Source of the DNA: Nocardioides sp. QY071
GTDB taxonomy: Bacteria > Actinomycetota > Actinomycetes > Propionibacteriales > Nocardioidaceae
DNA: 64,000 bases
Reading direction: 5' to 3'
NCBI RefSeq assembly: GCF_029961765.1
Contig: NZ_CP124681.1
Coordinates: 1,178,001-1,242,000 of the forward strand
The notes under the pieces are model-generated. The model had not been told where the DNA came from, ran no database searches, and saw only the letters and a list, made by a program, of their open reading frames with translations. Position numbers and translations under genes: made by a program. This document shows positions 20,113-28,702 of the stretch, piece after piece (position 1 is the first letter of the stretch; each line of letters begins with the position of its first letter).

Positions 20113-21405
20113 TTACCCCTTCCGGTAGGGCACCCCGTCCGCGGCGGGGGCCCGCGAGGCCCCGACCAGGCCGGCGACGGCGACGATCGTGACGACGTAC
20201 GGCAGCATCAGCATGAACTGGCTGGGCACCGGCGAGCCGATCACCGACAGCGCGAGCTGCAGGTTCGACGCGAAGCCGAACAGCAGCGCGGCGAGAGTCG
20301 CGCGGACCGGGTCCCAGCGGCCGAAGATGACGGCGGCGAGGGCGATGTAGCCCGCGCCGTCGGTCATCTCCTCCCCGAACTGCGGCACCGAGACCAGGGT
20401 GTACGTCGCGCCGCCGGCGCCGGCGATCAGGCCGGCGATGAGCAGCGTGGTGTAGCGGGTCCGGTTGACCTTGATGCCGACGGTGTCGGCGGCCTTCGGG
20501 TGCTCGCCGACGGCGCGGACCCGCAGGCCCCACTTGGTGCGGTAGAGCGCCCAGGCGACGACCGCGACGGCGACGTACATCAGGTAGACGAGGATCGTCT
20601 GGCGGAACAGCACCGGGCCGATGATCGGGATGTCGCCGAGGACGGGGATCGGCAGCCGGGAGAAGTGCTCGGGGGCGTTGAGCTTGTCGGGGTTCTCGGT
20701 GAGCACCTGGCCGTAGAGGAAGCTGGTCAGGCCGATCACGAGCACGTTGAGGACGACGCCGACGATGACCTGGTCGACGAAGTAGGTGATCGCGAAGAAG
20801 CCGAGCACCAGGGCGACCAGCCCACCGGCGACCATCGCGGCGACCAGGCCGCCCCAGGGGGAGCCGACGAGGGTGCCGACCATGGCGGCCGCGAACGCGC
20901 CGAACAGCAGCTGGCCGTCGATCGCGATGTTGACGACGCCCGCCCGCTCGCCGAGGACGCCGCCGAGGGCACCGAACACGAGCGGGACGGCGAGGGTGAT
21001 CGAGCCGCCCAGCAGGCCGACCACGGTCAGGCTGTCGCCGGCCGCGGCCCAGGTGAGGAACGCTGTCACCGCGAGGAAGGCGAACAGGGCGACCAGCCAC
21101 AGCGGCGTCCGACGCCCGCGGCTGACCAGCAGCGCCGACGCGGCCGTGCACACGGCGAGCAGCACCACCAGCGTCGCGACCGTCGCGGTCGAGGGCAGGG
21201 TGATCTCCGGCAGGTCGAAGAAGTCGGTCTCCGCGGCCAGCTGGAACGTGGTGTCGCCGGAGCGGGCGCCGAGGGCGAGCAACAGCGCGACGAGCATCGT
21301 GACGACGCCCAGCATGATCGGGGCCTTCAACGCCGTCCGGAGCGGTACGGCGACCGGTTCCGCGGCGTCGGCGGGCACCGGGACGGTCACCTTGGTGTCG
21401 CTCAT
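20113..21405 (-). CDS. Nucleoside ABC transporter permease (second permease)
   Basis: 430 residues with about ten hydrophobic segments and the BPD_transp_2 family core (LGERAGVVNIAIDGQLL, WGLRVRAVGEHPKAADTVGI), typical of the second permease of BMP/PnrA-type nucleoside importers (YufQ-like). It has a longer N-terminal part than the minimal family, with two additional helices before the core. A strong ribosome-binding site (GAAGGAGG) precedes the ATG, which overlaps the stop of the upstream permease gene by four bases. Confidence 0.88.
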   Translation of the reverse strand: MSDTKVTVPVPADAAEPVAVPLRTALKAPIMLGVVTMLVALLLALGARSGDTTFQLAAETDFFDLPEITLPSTATVATLVVLLAVCTAASALLVSRGRRTPLWLVALFAFLAVTAFLTWAAAGDSLTVVGLLGGSITLAVPLVFGALGGVLGERAGVVNIAIDGQLLFGAFAAAMVGTLVGSPWGGLVAAMVAGGLVALVLGFFAITYFVDQVIVGVVLNVLVIGLTSFLYGQVLTENPDKLNAPEHFSRLPIPVLGDIPIIGPVLFRQTILVYLMYVAVAVVAWALYRTKWGLRVRAVGEHPKAADTVGIKVNRTRYTTLLIAGLIAGAGGATYTLVSVPQFGEEMTDGAGYIALAAVIFGRWDPVRATLAALLFGFASNLQLALSVIGSPVPSQFMLMLPYVVTIVAVAGLVGASRAPAADGVPYRKG

Positions 21406-22613
21406 GCCGTCGCCTCCTTCGGCAGCCGGAAGATAGCTCGCACCAGTGGGGGAGCGGCGATGAACAAGACGATGAGCGACTGGATGACCAGCACGATCTC
21501 GACCGGGATGCCCTCGGCGGCGGCCATCGAGAAGCCACCGGCCTTCAGGCCGCCGAACAGCAGTCCGGCGGCGAGGATGCCGAGGGGACGGGACCGGCCC
21601 AGCAGCGCGACGGTGATGGCGTCGAAGCCGATGCCGGCGTCCAGGTCGACGGTGACGCCGCTGGTCGTCGTACCGAGGATCTGGTTGACGCCGGCCAGGC
21701 CGACCAGGCCGCCGGCGATCAGCATCACGATCAGGTAGGTGCGACCGACGTCGATGCCGGCGGCGCGGGCGGCGTCGGGGTTCTCGCCGACGGCGCGGAA
21801 CCGGAAGCCGAGCGCCGACTTGTTGAGCAGCCACCACACCACGGCGACCGCGACCAGCGCGAGCAGGAAGCCGGCGTGCAGGTTGAACCGGTCGCCGAGC
21901 AGCTTGGGCAGGATGACCGACTCGGGCATCGGCTCGGACTTCGGGTTGAGCGAGCCGGGGGCCTGGAGCAGGCCCTGCTTGGAGAGGGCGTAGAAGACCA
22001 GGTAGTAGCCGACGTAGTTGAGCATGATCGTGACGATCACCTCGTGGGCGCCGCTCTGCGCCTTGAGGAAGCCGGCGATGCCGGCCCACAGGGCGCCGGC
22101 CAGCGCGCCGGCCAGGATCGCCAGCGGCAGGTGCAGCGCCATCGGCAGGTCCATGCTGACCCCGACCCAGCCGGCGGCGGCACCGGCGAGCAGCATCTGG
22201 CCGCGGCCACCGATGTTGAACATGCCGGCGCGGAAGGCCAGACCGACGCCCAGGCCGGCCAGGATCAGCGGGCCCGAGAACTTGAGGGTCTCGGTCAGCG
22301 GCCGGATCCGGCCCTGGAAGCCGGTGAGGTTGGTGTTGTAGATCGCGCCGCGGAACAGGGCGGTGTAGGCGTCGGAGATCGAGGTCCAGACCGCGCTGAA
22401 GAAGTCGCCCGGCCGGGCGCCGATGTAGCCGGCGGTCGTGCGGACGTTCTCGTCGGTCAGCAGGATCATCAGCGAGCCGACGACCACGGCGAGGAAGACC
22501 GACAGCACCGCGACCATCGCGTTGCCCGCGACGATCTCGCGCAGCACGCCGTCGAAACGGCTGCGTCCGCCGTCCTGCTTCTGCCCGAACTCGGACTCCA
22601 TGTCGGTGCTCAC
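21402..22613 (-). CDS. Nucleoside ABC transporter permease (first permease)
   Basis: 403 residues, GTG start overlapping the ATPase stop. It shows the YufP-like permease pattern: an N-terminal helix, a non-membrane loop (about 60-110), then the BPD_transp_2 core with FRAGMFNIGGRGQMLLAGAAAG and the coupling region GFRFRAVGENPDAARAAGIDVG. It forms the membrane channel together with the second permease; the pair sits downstream of the ATPase in one operon. Confidence 0.88.
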   Translation of the reverse strand: MSTDMESEFGQKQDGGRSRFDGVLREIVAGNAMVAVLSVFLAVVVGSLMILLTDENVRTTAGYIGARPGDFFSAVWTSISDAYTALFRGAIYNTNLTGFQGRIRPLTETLKFSGPLILAGLGVGLAFRAGMFNIGGRGQMLLAGAAAGWVGVSMDLPMALHLPLAILAGALAGALWAGIAGFLKAQSGAHEVIVTIMLNYVGYYLVFYALSKQGLLQAPGSLNPKSEPMPESVILPKLLGDRFNLHAGFLLALVAVAVVWWLLNKSALGFRFRAVGENPDAARAAGIDVGRTYLIVMLIAGGLVGLAGVNQILGTTTSGVTVDLDAGIGFDAITVALLGRSRPLGILAAGLLFGGLKAGGFSMAAAEGIPVEIVLVIQSLIVLFIAAPPLVRAIFRLPKEATA

Positions 22614-24124
22614 GCAGCGGTTCCTTCCGGGCGCTCGCCGGCCATCATCAGGCCGAGGGTCTCGCGGGGTGTGTCGGCCGGCACGATGCCGACCACCTGC
22701 CCGCGGTAGAGGACCATGATCCGGTCCGAGAGGGCGACGATCTCGTCGAGCTCGGTGGAGACCAGGAGCACCGGTACGCCGGAGTCGCGGGTCGCCACCA
22801 CCTGCTTGTGGATGAACTCGATCGAGCCGACGTCGACACCGCGGGTGGGTTGGGCGGCGACGAGCAGGCTGAGGTCGCGGGACAGCTCGCGGGCCACCAC
22901 GACCTTCTGCTGGTTGCCGCCCGAGAGCTGGCTGGCCGTCGCCTGGATGCCGGAGGCGCGGACGTCGTACTCGACCAGCTTCTGCTGGGCGAAGTCCTCC
23001 AGGAAGCCGGAGCGGACGGTGCCCGCGGACACGAACGGCTTGCCGTGGCTGCGGTTGAGCATGAGGTTCTCGGCGATCGTGAATCCACCGACGAGGCCGT
23101 CGACCTGACGGTCCTCGGGGATGAAGCCGACGCCCGCGTCGAGGATCTTGCGCACCGACCGGCCGACCAGCTCGTGGTCGCCGAGGCGGATCGACCCGTG
23201 GACGTGGGCCTGCAGGCCCATGATCGCCTCGGTGAGCTCGGTCTGGCCGTTGCCCTGGACGCCGGCGACGCCGAGCACCTCGCCCCGTGCGATCGAGAAG
23301 CTGATCCCGTCGAGGTGGCTGTGGCCGCTGTCGTCGGTGACCCGCAGGTCGCGTACGACGAGCGCGTCGGGCCCGGGCTGCGCGGGCTCCTTGTGCACCG
23401 TCAGCTCGACCGGGCGGCCGACCATCAGCGCGGCCAGCTCGGCGTTGGTGGCGGTCGGGCTGGCCTCGCCGACGACCGCGCCACGGCGGATGACGGTGAT
23501 CCGGTCGGCGATGGCGCGGACCTCGCGCAGCTTGTGGCTGATGAAGACGATGGCGGTGCCCGATGCGCGCAGCTGGCGCATGATCTCCATCAGCTCGTCG
23601 GTCTCCTGGGGCGTGAGCACCGCGGTCGGCTCGTCGAAGACGAGGACGCGGGCGTCGCGGGAGAGCGCCTTGATGATCTCGACGCGCTGCTGGACGCCGA
23701 CGGGCAGGGTCTCGACCAGGGCGTCGGGGTCCACGTCGAACCCGAACCGCTGGGAGATCTCCCGGACCCGCTGGCGTGCGGCGTCGACGTCGAGGGTGCC
23801 GGCGAAGCCGGTGCTCTCGTTGCCGAGCATGACGTTCTCGGCGACGGTGAAGACGGGGACCAGCATGAAGTGCTGGTGCACCATGCCGATGCCGGCGGCC
23901 ATGGCGTCGCCCGGGCCGGACATCTTGAGCGGTGCGCCGTCGAGGATGATCTCGCCCTCGTCGGCCTGGTAGAGGCCGTAGAGCACGTTCATCAGCGTCG
24001 ACTTGCCGGCGCCGTTCTCGCCGAGCAGGGCCAGGATCTCGCCCTCGTTGACGGTGAGGGAGATCCGGTCGTTGGCGACCAGGGGGCCGAAGCGCTTGGT
24101 GATGCCCCGGAGTTCGAGCGTCAT
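22610..24124 (-). CDS. Nucleoside ABC transporter ATPase (two nucleotide-binding domains)
   Basis: 504 residues with tandem ATP-binding domains. The first has an intact Walker A (GENGAGKST), a VGVQQRVEI signature and Walker B VLVFDEPTA. The second has a degenerate Walker A region (GVQGNGQTE) but a canonical LSGGNQQKVVVAREL signature, the asymmetric pattern usual for sugar/nucleoside (RbsA/YufO-like) ATPases. It energises import. A GAGAGGATCCCTCC leader precedes the ATG; the gene follows bmp after the stem-loop at 24168-24201. Confidence 0.92.
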   Translation of the reverse strand: MTLELRGITKRFGPLVANDRISLTVNEGEILALLGENGAGKSTLMNVLYGLYQADEGEIILDGAPLKMSGPGDAMAAGIGMVHQHFMLVPVFTVAENVMLGNESTGFAGTLDVDAARQRVREISQRFGFDVDPDALVETLPVGVQQRVEIIKALSRDARVLVFDEPTAVLTPQETDELMEIMRQLRASGTAIVFISHKLREVRAIADRITVIRRGAVVGEASPTATNAELAALMVGRPVELTVHKEPAQPGPDALVVRDLRVTDDSGHSHLDGISFSIARGEVLGVAGVQGNGQTELTEAIMGLQAHVHGSIRLGDHELVGRSVRKILDAGVGFIPEDRQVDGLVGGFTIAENLMLNRSHGKPFVSAGTVRSGFLEDFAQQKLVEYDVRASGIQATASQLSGGNQQKVVVARELSRDLSLLVAAQPTRGVDVGSIEFIHKQVVATRDSGVPVLLVSTELDEIVALSDRIMVLYRGQVVGIVPADTPRETLGLMMAGERPEGTAA

Positions 24125-24167
24125 GGAGGGATCCTCTCGGAGCGGACGAGCAGTTGCCAGCAACGCG

Positions 24168-24201
24168 TCCGGGGGAGGCCGGAAATCCGACCTCCCCCGG
24201 A
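24168..24201 (-). terminator. Stem-loop between bmp and the ABC genes
   Basis: The arms TCCGGGGGAGG and CCTCCCCCGGA (11 bp, exact) continue inward as CGGA/TCCG around an AA loop with a single mismatch. There is no U-tract, so it is more likely an mRNA 3' stabiliser or partial attenuator that keeps binding-protein mRNA in excess of the permease/ATPase mRNA, a common device after binding-protein genes. Confidence 0.6.
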
Positions 24202-24228
24202 CCCTGCGTCAGCGCAGGTGAGCCGTCG

Positions 24229-25320
24229 TCACTTGTCGAGGTACGACGTCACCGGGATGCTGCCGTCGATGATGCCCTGCTTGACCTTGTCGAGCTCGGC
24301 CTGGAGGTCCGGGTTGACCTTGGACTCGAAGTTGTGGAACGGCGCGAGGCCGACACCGTCGTTCTCCAGGGTCCCGACGTAGGCCTCGGGGTCGAAGTTG
24401 CCCTTGCCCGCGGCAACGACGGTCTCGATCGTCGAGGTCTTCATGTTCTTCAGGATCGAGGTGAGCACCAGGTCCTGCGTGCTCGGGTCGGTCTCGTAGA
24501 AGTCCGCGTCGACACCGATCAGGGCGACGTCCTTGCCGGAGTCCTTGATAGCGGTGAGCGCGCCCTGGTAGATCGGGCCACCGACCGGCAGGATCACGTC
24601 GGCGTTCTTGTCGAGGATCGACTTGGCGGTGTTGGTCGCCTTCTCGTTGGCGTCGAAGCCACCGGTGAAGACGCCCTTGTCGTTGCCCTCCCAGCCGATG
24701 AGCTTGACGTCCTTGCCCTTCTCCTTGTTGTAGTAGTCGACGCCCTGCTTGAAGCCGTCCATGAAGATGGTGACGGTCGGGAAGGGCTGACCACCGTAGG
24801 TGCCGACGGTGCCGGTCTTGGTGTAGTCCGCCGCGGCGTAGCCGGCGAGGAACGCGGCCTGCGCGGTGTCGTACAGGATCGGCTTGATGTTGTCGGCGTC
24901 CTTGGTGCCGTCGAAGTCGTTGTCGGCGGCGTCGTCGATGAGGACGTACTCGATGTCGGGGTTGGCCTTGGCGGACTCGACGGTCGCGGCGGAGAGCGCG
25001 AAGCCGACGGTCACGATCAGGTCGCAGCCCTGCCCGACGAGGTTCTCGAGGTTGGGCGCGTAGTCCTGGTCCGTCTTCGACTGGACGTCCTTGTAGTCGG
25101 TGCCGAGCTCCTTCGCGGCCTCCTTGATGCCCTCGAAGCTGAGCTGGTTGAACGACTTGTCGTCGAAGCCACCCGCGTCGGAGACGATGCAGGGGAGGAA
25201 GTCGCTCTTCGCCGAGCCACCCTTCTTGCCCTCGTCGGGGGCATCGCCACAGGCAGCCAGGGCTGCGCTCGCCATGAGCGCCACGGCCGCGGCGGCCGTC
25301 GTCCTCTTCCAGGTCTTCAC
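24229..25320 (-). CDS. BMP-family nucleoside-binding lipoprotein
   Basis: 363 residues. A lipoprotein signal (ALMASAALAAC, lipidated Cys near residue 24) precedes a periplasmic-binding-protein fold of the BMP/PnrA family, with motifs VSDAGGFDDKSFNQLSFEG, VTVGFALSAAT and VLPVGGPIYQGALTA. It captures nucleosides outside the membrane and delivers them to the ABC permeases encoded downstream. The GTG at 25320 has GAGGA upstream and starts directly with a basic n-region (VKTWKR). It is divergent from cdd-deoA, which supports a (pyrimidine) nucleoside ligand. Confidence 0.9.
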   Translation of the reverse strand: MKTWKRTTAAAAVALMASAALAACGDAPDEGKKGGSAKSDFLPCIVSDAGGFDDKSFNQLSFEGIKEAAKELGTDYKDVQSKTDQDYAPNLENLVGQGCDLIVTVGFALSAATVESAKANPDIEYVLIDDAADNDFDGTKDADNIKPILYDTAQAAFLAGYAAADYTKTGTVGTYGGQPFPTVTIFMDGFKQGVDYYNKEKGKDVKLIGWEGNDKGVFTGGFDANEKATNTAKSILDKNADVILPVGGPIYQGALTAIKDSGKDVALIGVDADFYETDPSTQDLVLTSILKNMKTSTIETVVAAGKGNFDPEAYVGTLENDGVGLAPFHNFESKVNPDLQAELDKVKQGIIDGSIPVTSYLDK

Positions 25321-25426
25321 AGATGTCCTCCAGATCGACGCCCGGCTCCGAGGGCAGGGCAAAGGATGTTGCTTCCGGTACTCGGGGTGCATCCTCACCC
25401 AAGGAGCGCGCAACGGGAAGCGCATT

Positions 25427-25467
25427 CGTCGAAACGGTTACCAACTTGGGACATTTCCCGTCGAAAC
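25427..25467. promoter_or_regulatory. Direct repeats in the bmp/cdd divergent control region
   Basis: Two exact copies of CGTCGAAAC (25427-25435 and 25459-25467) are spaced 32 bases start to start, about three helical turns, in the 189-bp gap between bmp and cdd. The geometry suggests a regulator binding the same face of the DNA and controlling import and catabolism together. The regulator is unknown. Confidence 0.4.
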
Positions 25468-25497
25468 CTGCCCATGCGCAAGATCCTCGCGATCGTC

Positions 25498-25509
25498 TAC
25501 GTTGACCTC
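25498..25509 (+). promoter_or_regulatory. -10 box for leaderless cdd-deoA
   Basis: TACGTT (25498-25503) fits TANNNT and lies 6 bases before the GTG at 25510, supporting that start for cytidine deaminase rather than the in-frame ATG at 25474. Confidence 0.45.
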
Positions 25510-25932
25510 GTGGTCGACTGGGACACCCTCATGCAGGCGGCGATCGACATCGCCGCGCGGGCCTATGCGCCGTACTCCGGCTATCGGGTGGGTGCCGCCG
25601 CGCTCGCCGACGACGGTCGCCTGGTGGTCGGCTGCAACGTCGAGAACGCGGCGTACGGCGTCACGCTGTGCGCCGAGTGCGGGCTCGTGTCGCAGCTGCA
25701 CGCCACCGGCGGGGGCCGGCTGACCCACTTCGTGTGCGTGAACGGCGCCGGCGACGTGATCATGCCGTGCGGCCGCTGTCGCCAGCTGCTGTGGGAGAAC
25801 GGCGGTGCCGCGCTCGAGGTGCTGACGCCGCAGGGTGTGCTGGCGATGGACGCCGTGCTGCCGCAGGCGTTCGGGCCGGCCGACCTCGACCGGGTCACCG
25901 GCGTGGACACGACTGGTACAAACGCACCGTGA
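25510..25932 (+). CDS. cdd: Cytidine deaminase
   Basis: 140 residues from the GTG at 25510. The zinc site is complete: CAE in VTLCAECG (Cys ligand and catalytic Glu) and PCGRCRQ (two further Cys ligands); the substrate pocket shows NVENAAYG. It converts cytidine and deoxycytidine to uridine and deoxyuridine plus ammonia, feeding the phosphorylase encoded next, whose start overlaps this stop (GTGA). Divergent from the nucleoside importer. Confidence 0.95.
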   Translation: MVDWDTLMQAAIDIAARAYAPYSGYRVGAAALADDGRLVVGCNVENAAYGVTLCAECGLVSQLHATGGGRLTHFVCVNGAGDVIMPCGRCRQLLWENGGAALEVLTPQGVLAMDAVLPQAFGPADLDRVTGVDTTGTNAP

Positions 25933-27215
25933 GCACGCACGACGCCGTCGAGGTCATCCACGCCAAGCGGGACGGCAGCAGCCTGTCCACCAGCCAGATC
26001 GACTGGATGGTCGACGCCTACACGCGCGGCGCCGTCGCCGACGAGCAGATGTCGTCGCTGCTGATGGCCATCCTGCTCAACGGCATGGACCGGCGCGAGA
26101 TCGCCGACTGGACCGCGGCGATGATCGCCTCCGGTGAGCGGATGGACTTCTCCTCCCTGTCGCGCCCCACGGCCGACAAGCACTCCACGGGCGGCGTGGG
26201 CGACAAGATCACCCTGCCGCTGGCACCGCTCGTCGCGGCGTGCGGGGTCGCCGTACCCCAGCTGTCGGGGCGGGGCCTGGGCCACACCGGCGGCACCCTC
26301 GACAAGCTCGAGTCGATCCCCGGGTGGCGGGCGCTGCTGTCCAACGAGGAGATGCTGGCGCAGCTCGAGTCGGTCGGCGCGGTCATCTGCGCCGCCGGTG
26401 ACGGCCTCGCGCCCGCCGACAAGAAGCTGTACGCGCTGCGCGACGTCACCGGCACCGTCGAGGCGATCCCGCTGATCGCCTCGTCGATCATGAGCAAGAA
26501 GATCGCCGAGGGCACCGGCGCGCTGGTGCTGGACGTGAAGGTCGGCTCGGGTGCCTTCATGAAGGACGTCGACAGGGCGCGTGAGCTCGCCGAGGTGATG
26601 GTCGCGCTCGGCAAGGATGCCGGCGTGCACACCGTCGCCCTGCTCACCGACATGTCCGTCCCGCTGGGCCTCACCGCCGGCAACGCGATCGAGGTCGCCG
26701 AGTCGGTCGAGGTGCTCGCCGGCGGCGGACCGGCCGACGTGGTCGAGCTGACTGTCGCCCTGGCCCGCGAGATGCTCGCCGGCGCCGGCCGCGACGACAT
26801 CGACCCCGCCGACAAGCTCGCCGACGGGTCCGCGATGGACGCCTGGCGCGCGATGATCTCCGCGCAGGGTGGCGACCCCTCGGCTCCGCTGCCGGTGGCC
26901 CGCGAGCAGCACGTGGTCGCCGCGCCGTCCGACGGCGTCCTCACCCGCCTCGACGCCCTCGCCGTCGGCGTGGCCGCCTGGCGCCTCGGCGCCGGCCGCG
27001 AGCGCAAGGAGGACCCGGTGCAGGCCGGCGCCGGCGTCGTCTGGCACGCCCGGCCCGGCGACGTCGTACGCGCGGGGGAGCCGCTGTTCACGTTGCACAC
27101 CGACACGCCCGAGCGGTTCGAGCGGGCGCTTGCGTCGCTGGAGGGTGGCTACGACGTCGCCGCGCCCGGTACGGCGTACACCCCGGGGCCGTTGGTCATC
27201 GACCGCGTGAGCTGA
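25929..27215 (+). CDS. deoA: Thymidine/pyrimidine-nucleoside phosphorylase
   Basis: 428 residues of the NP-II family. Motifs: DKHSTGGVGDK (phosphate site), SGRGLGHTGGTLDKLESIPG (family signature region), and KVGSGAFMK. The enzyme splits thymidine, deoxyuridine and possibly uridine with phosphate to free base and (deoxy)ribose-1-phosphate. Translationally coupled to cdd, it would supply the free uracil and thymine that the gene island downstream appears built to oxidise. The 3' end faces the palindrome at 27228-27280. Confidence 0.95.
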   Translation: MSTHDAVEVIHAKRDGSSLSTSQIDWMVDAYTRGAVADEQMSSLLMAILLNGMDRREIADWTAAMIASGERMDFSSLSRPTADKHSTGGVGDKITLPLAPLVAACGVAVPQLSGRGLGHTGGTLDKLESIPGWRALLSNEEMLAQLESVGAVICAAGDGLAPADKKLYALRDVTGTVEAIPLIASSIMSKKIAEGTGALVLDVKVGSGAFMKDVDRARELAEVMVALGKDAGVHTVALLTDMSVPLGLTAGNAIEVAESVEVLAGGGPADVVELTVALAREMLAGAGRDDIDPADKLADGSAMDAWRAMISAQGGDPSAPLPVAREQHVVAAPSDGVLTRLDALAVGVAAWRLGAGRERKEDPVQAGAGVVWHARPGDVVRAGEPLFTLHTDTPERFERALASLEGGYDVAAPGTAYTPGPLVIDRVS

Positions 27216-27227
27216 TCCTGCGCGGCG

Positions 27228-27280
27228 CCCCATGCGAATTGGTCGCAGATCTGCGCGGATCACGACCAATTCGCATGGGG
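27228..27280. repeat. Palindromic repeat (CCCCATGCGAATT family), copy 1; likely bidirectional terminator
   Basis: Exact 18-bp arms, CCCCATGCGAATTGGTCG (27228-27245) and its complement (27263-27280), flank a 17-base loop. It fills the gap between the convergent deoA and DUF1116 genes and probably ends both transcripts. The first 13 bases of the arm recur at 52519-52531 inside a coxG gene. Confidence 0.85.
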
Positions 27281-27289
27281 TGCGAGACT

Positions 27290-28702
27290 TCAGGAGCCGG
27301 CGCGCTCCCGGGTCCGCTCGGCCAGCGCGGCCAGCGCGGCGGGGAAGATCGACGCGGGCGGGGTGACCAGGCCGGCGCCGACCTGGCCGACGCCGGCGAC
27401 CCTGCCGGCCATGCCGGTGTTGATCTGCGGCAGGATGCCGGTCCGGCACACCGAGGTGACGTCGATGCCGGTCGCGGCGCCGGCGAAGTCGAGCACCGGG
27501 ATCGGCCAGCGGTCGTTCTCGCCGATCGTGATCTCGCGCATCCGGCGGCTGGTGGCCAGCGCGTCGGGGACGGTGCCGCCGACGAAGCGGACGATCGCGG
27601 GCGCGGCGGCCATGGCGAAGCCGCCGATGCCGGCGGTCTCGGTGATGGCCGAGTCGCCGATGTCGGGGTTGGCGTCCTCGGGGCCGTAGTCGCCGAGGAA
27701 CAGGCCGTCGGCGAGCTGGGCCGGACCGGTGAACCACTGGTCGCCGGTGCCGGAGACCTGGATGCCGAAGTCCGTGCCGTTGCGGGCCATCGCGACGACC
27801 ATCGTCGAGCCGGGCACGTCGCGCGCCGCGTCGAGCGCGAGCTTGCAGGCCGGCATCGCGACGTTGAGGAAGAAGTGGTCGTTGCCGCCCATGAAGGCGA
27901 ACGCCTCGGCGACCTCCTCCGAGGAGCGCGAGGAGCGCACCAGCGACGGCGCGATGTCGCGCAGCAGCATCAGCGTGCCGGCGCGGTTGCGGTTGTGGGC
28001 CTCGTCGCCCATCTGCAGCATCTGGCCGAGGATCGCGGTGGCGTCGACCGGACCGGCGGCGGAGACGGCCTCGCCGAGCAGCGGGCCGAGCACGTCGCGC
28101 ATCCAGCGCAGCCGCTCGAGCACCTCGGGACCGTAGGCGCCGTACCGCAGCACCTTGCCGAGGCCCTCGTTCAGCGAGCAGTAGGTACGACGCCCCGTGG
28201 CCGGGTCCTCGAGGACGAACATCCACATCGACGGCGAGACCACGCCGGCCATCGGGCCGACGGCGCTGCGGTGGTGGCACGGCTCCAGCGACACCTCGGA
28301 GCCGGACGCGAACAGCGCCTCGGCGTCCTCCGGGTCCTCGACCAGGCCCTCGAACGCGGCCGCACCCATCAGCGCGCCCCGCAGCGGACCCGAGGCGCGG
28401 GCCCACTCGATCGGCGGGCCGGCGTGCAGGAACTGGCCCTTCTCGAGGCCGAGCAGCTCGGAGGCGGGCGCGACGCCGACGAGCATCGCCTGGACGTCGA
28501 GCATCCGGGAGACCGCGAGCGCGTTGGCGTCGCGGCGCAGCGGGTCGGCGGCGACGGTCGCGAGGTCGTCGGCAGTGCCGTCCATCGGGGGTGTCCAGTC
28601 GACCCGCTCGACGGCCACGGCCTGGTCGGCGACGGCGGTGGCGAACATGTCGGCGCCGACGGCGGCGACGGCGGCGGGGGCGACGCTGGGCAGGGCGGTC
28701 AT
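27290..28702 (-). CDS. DUF1116 protein, AllG/YlbE-like carbamoyltransferase subunit
   Basis: 470 residues, DUF1116 family. Conserved-looking stretches include GPPIEWARASGPLRGALMGA, GNDHFFLNVAMPACK, GNGTDFGIQV-like ARNGTDFGIQVSG and SRRMREITIGENDRW. The E. coli homologue YlbE (AllG) acts with FdrA (AllF) and a DUF2877 protein (AllH) as oxamate carbamoyltransferase, making oxamate and carbamoyl phosphate from oxalurate and phosphate during allantoin use. All three partners are present here in an overlapping operon, but no allantoin genes are; the local substrate may be ureidomalonate. Last gene of the leftward operon. Confidence 0.85.
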   Translation of the reverse strand: MTALPSVAPAAVAAVGADMFATAVADQAVAVERVDWTPPMDGTADDLATVAADPLRRDANALAVSRMLDVQAMLVGVAPASELLGLEKGQFLHAGPPIEWARASGPLRGALMGAAAFEGLVEDPEDAEALFASGSEVSLEPCHHRSAVGPMAGVVSPSMWMFVLEDPATGRRTYCSLNEGLGKVLRYGAYGPEVLERLRWMRDVLGPLLGEAVSAAGPVDATAILGQMLQMGDEAHNRNRAGTLMLLRDIAPSLVRSSRSSEEVAEAFAFMGGNDHFFLNVAMPACKLALDAARDVPGSTMVVAMARNGTDFGIQVSGTGDQWFTGPAQLADGLFLGDYGPEDANPDIGDSAITETAGIGGFAMAAAPAIVRFVGGTVPDALATSRRMREITIGENDRWPIPVLDFAGAATGIDVTSVCRTGILPQINTGMAGRVAGVGQVGAGLVTPPASIFPAALAALAERTRERAGS

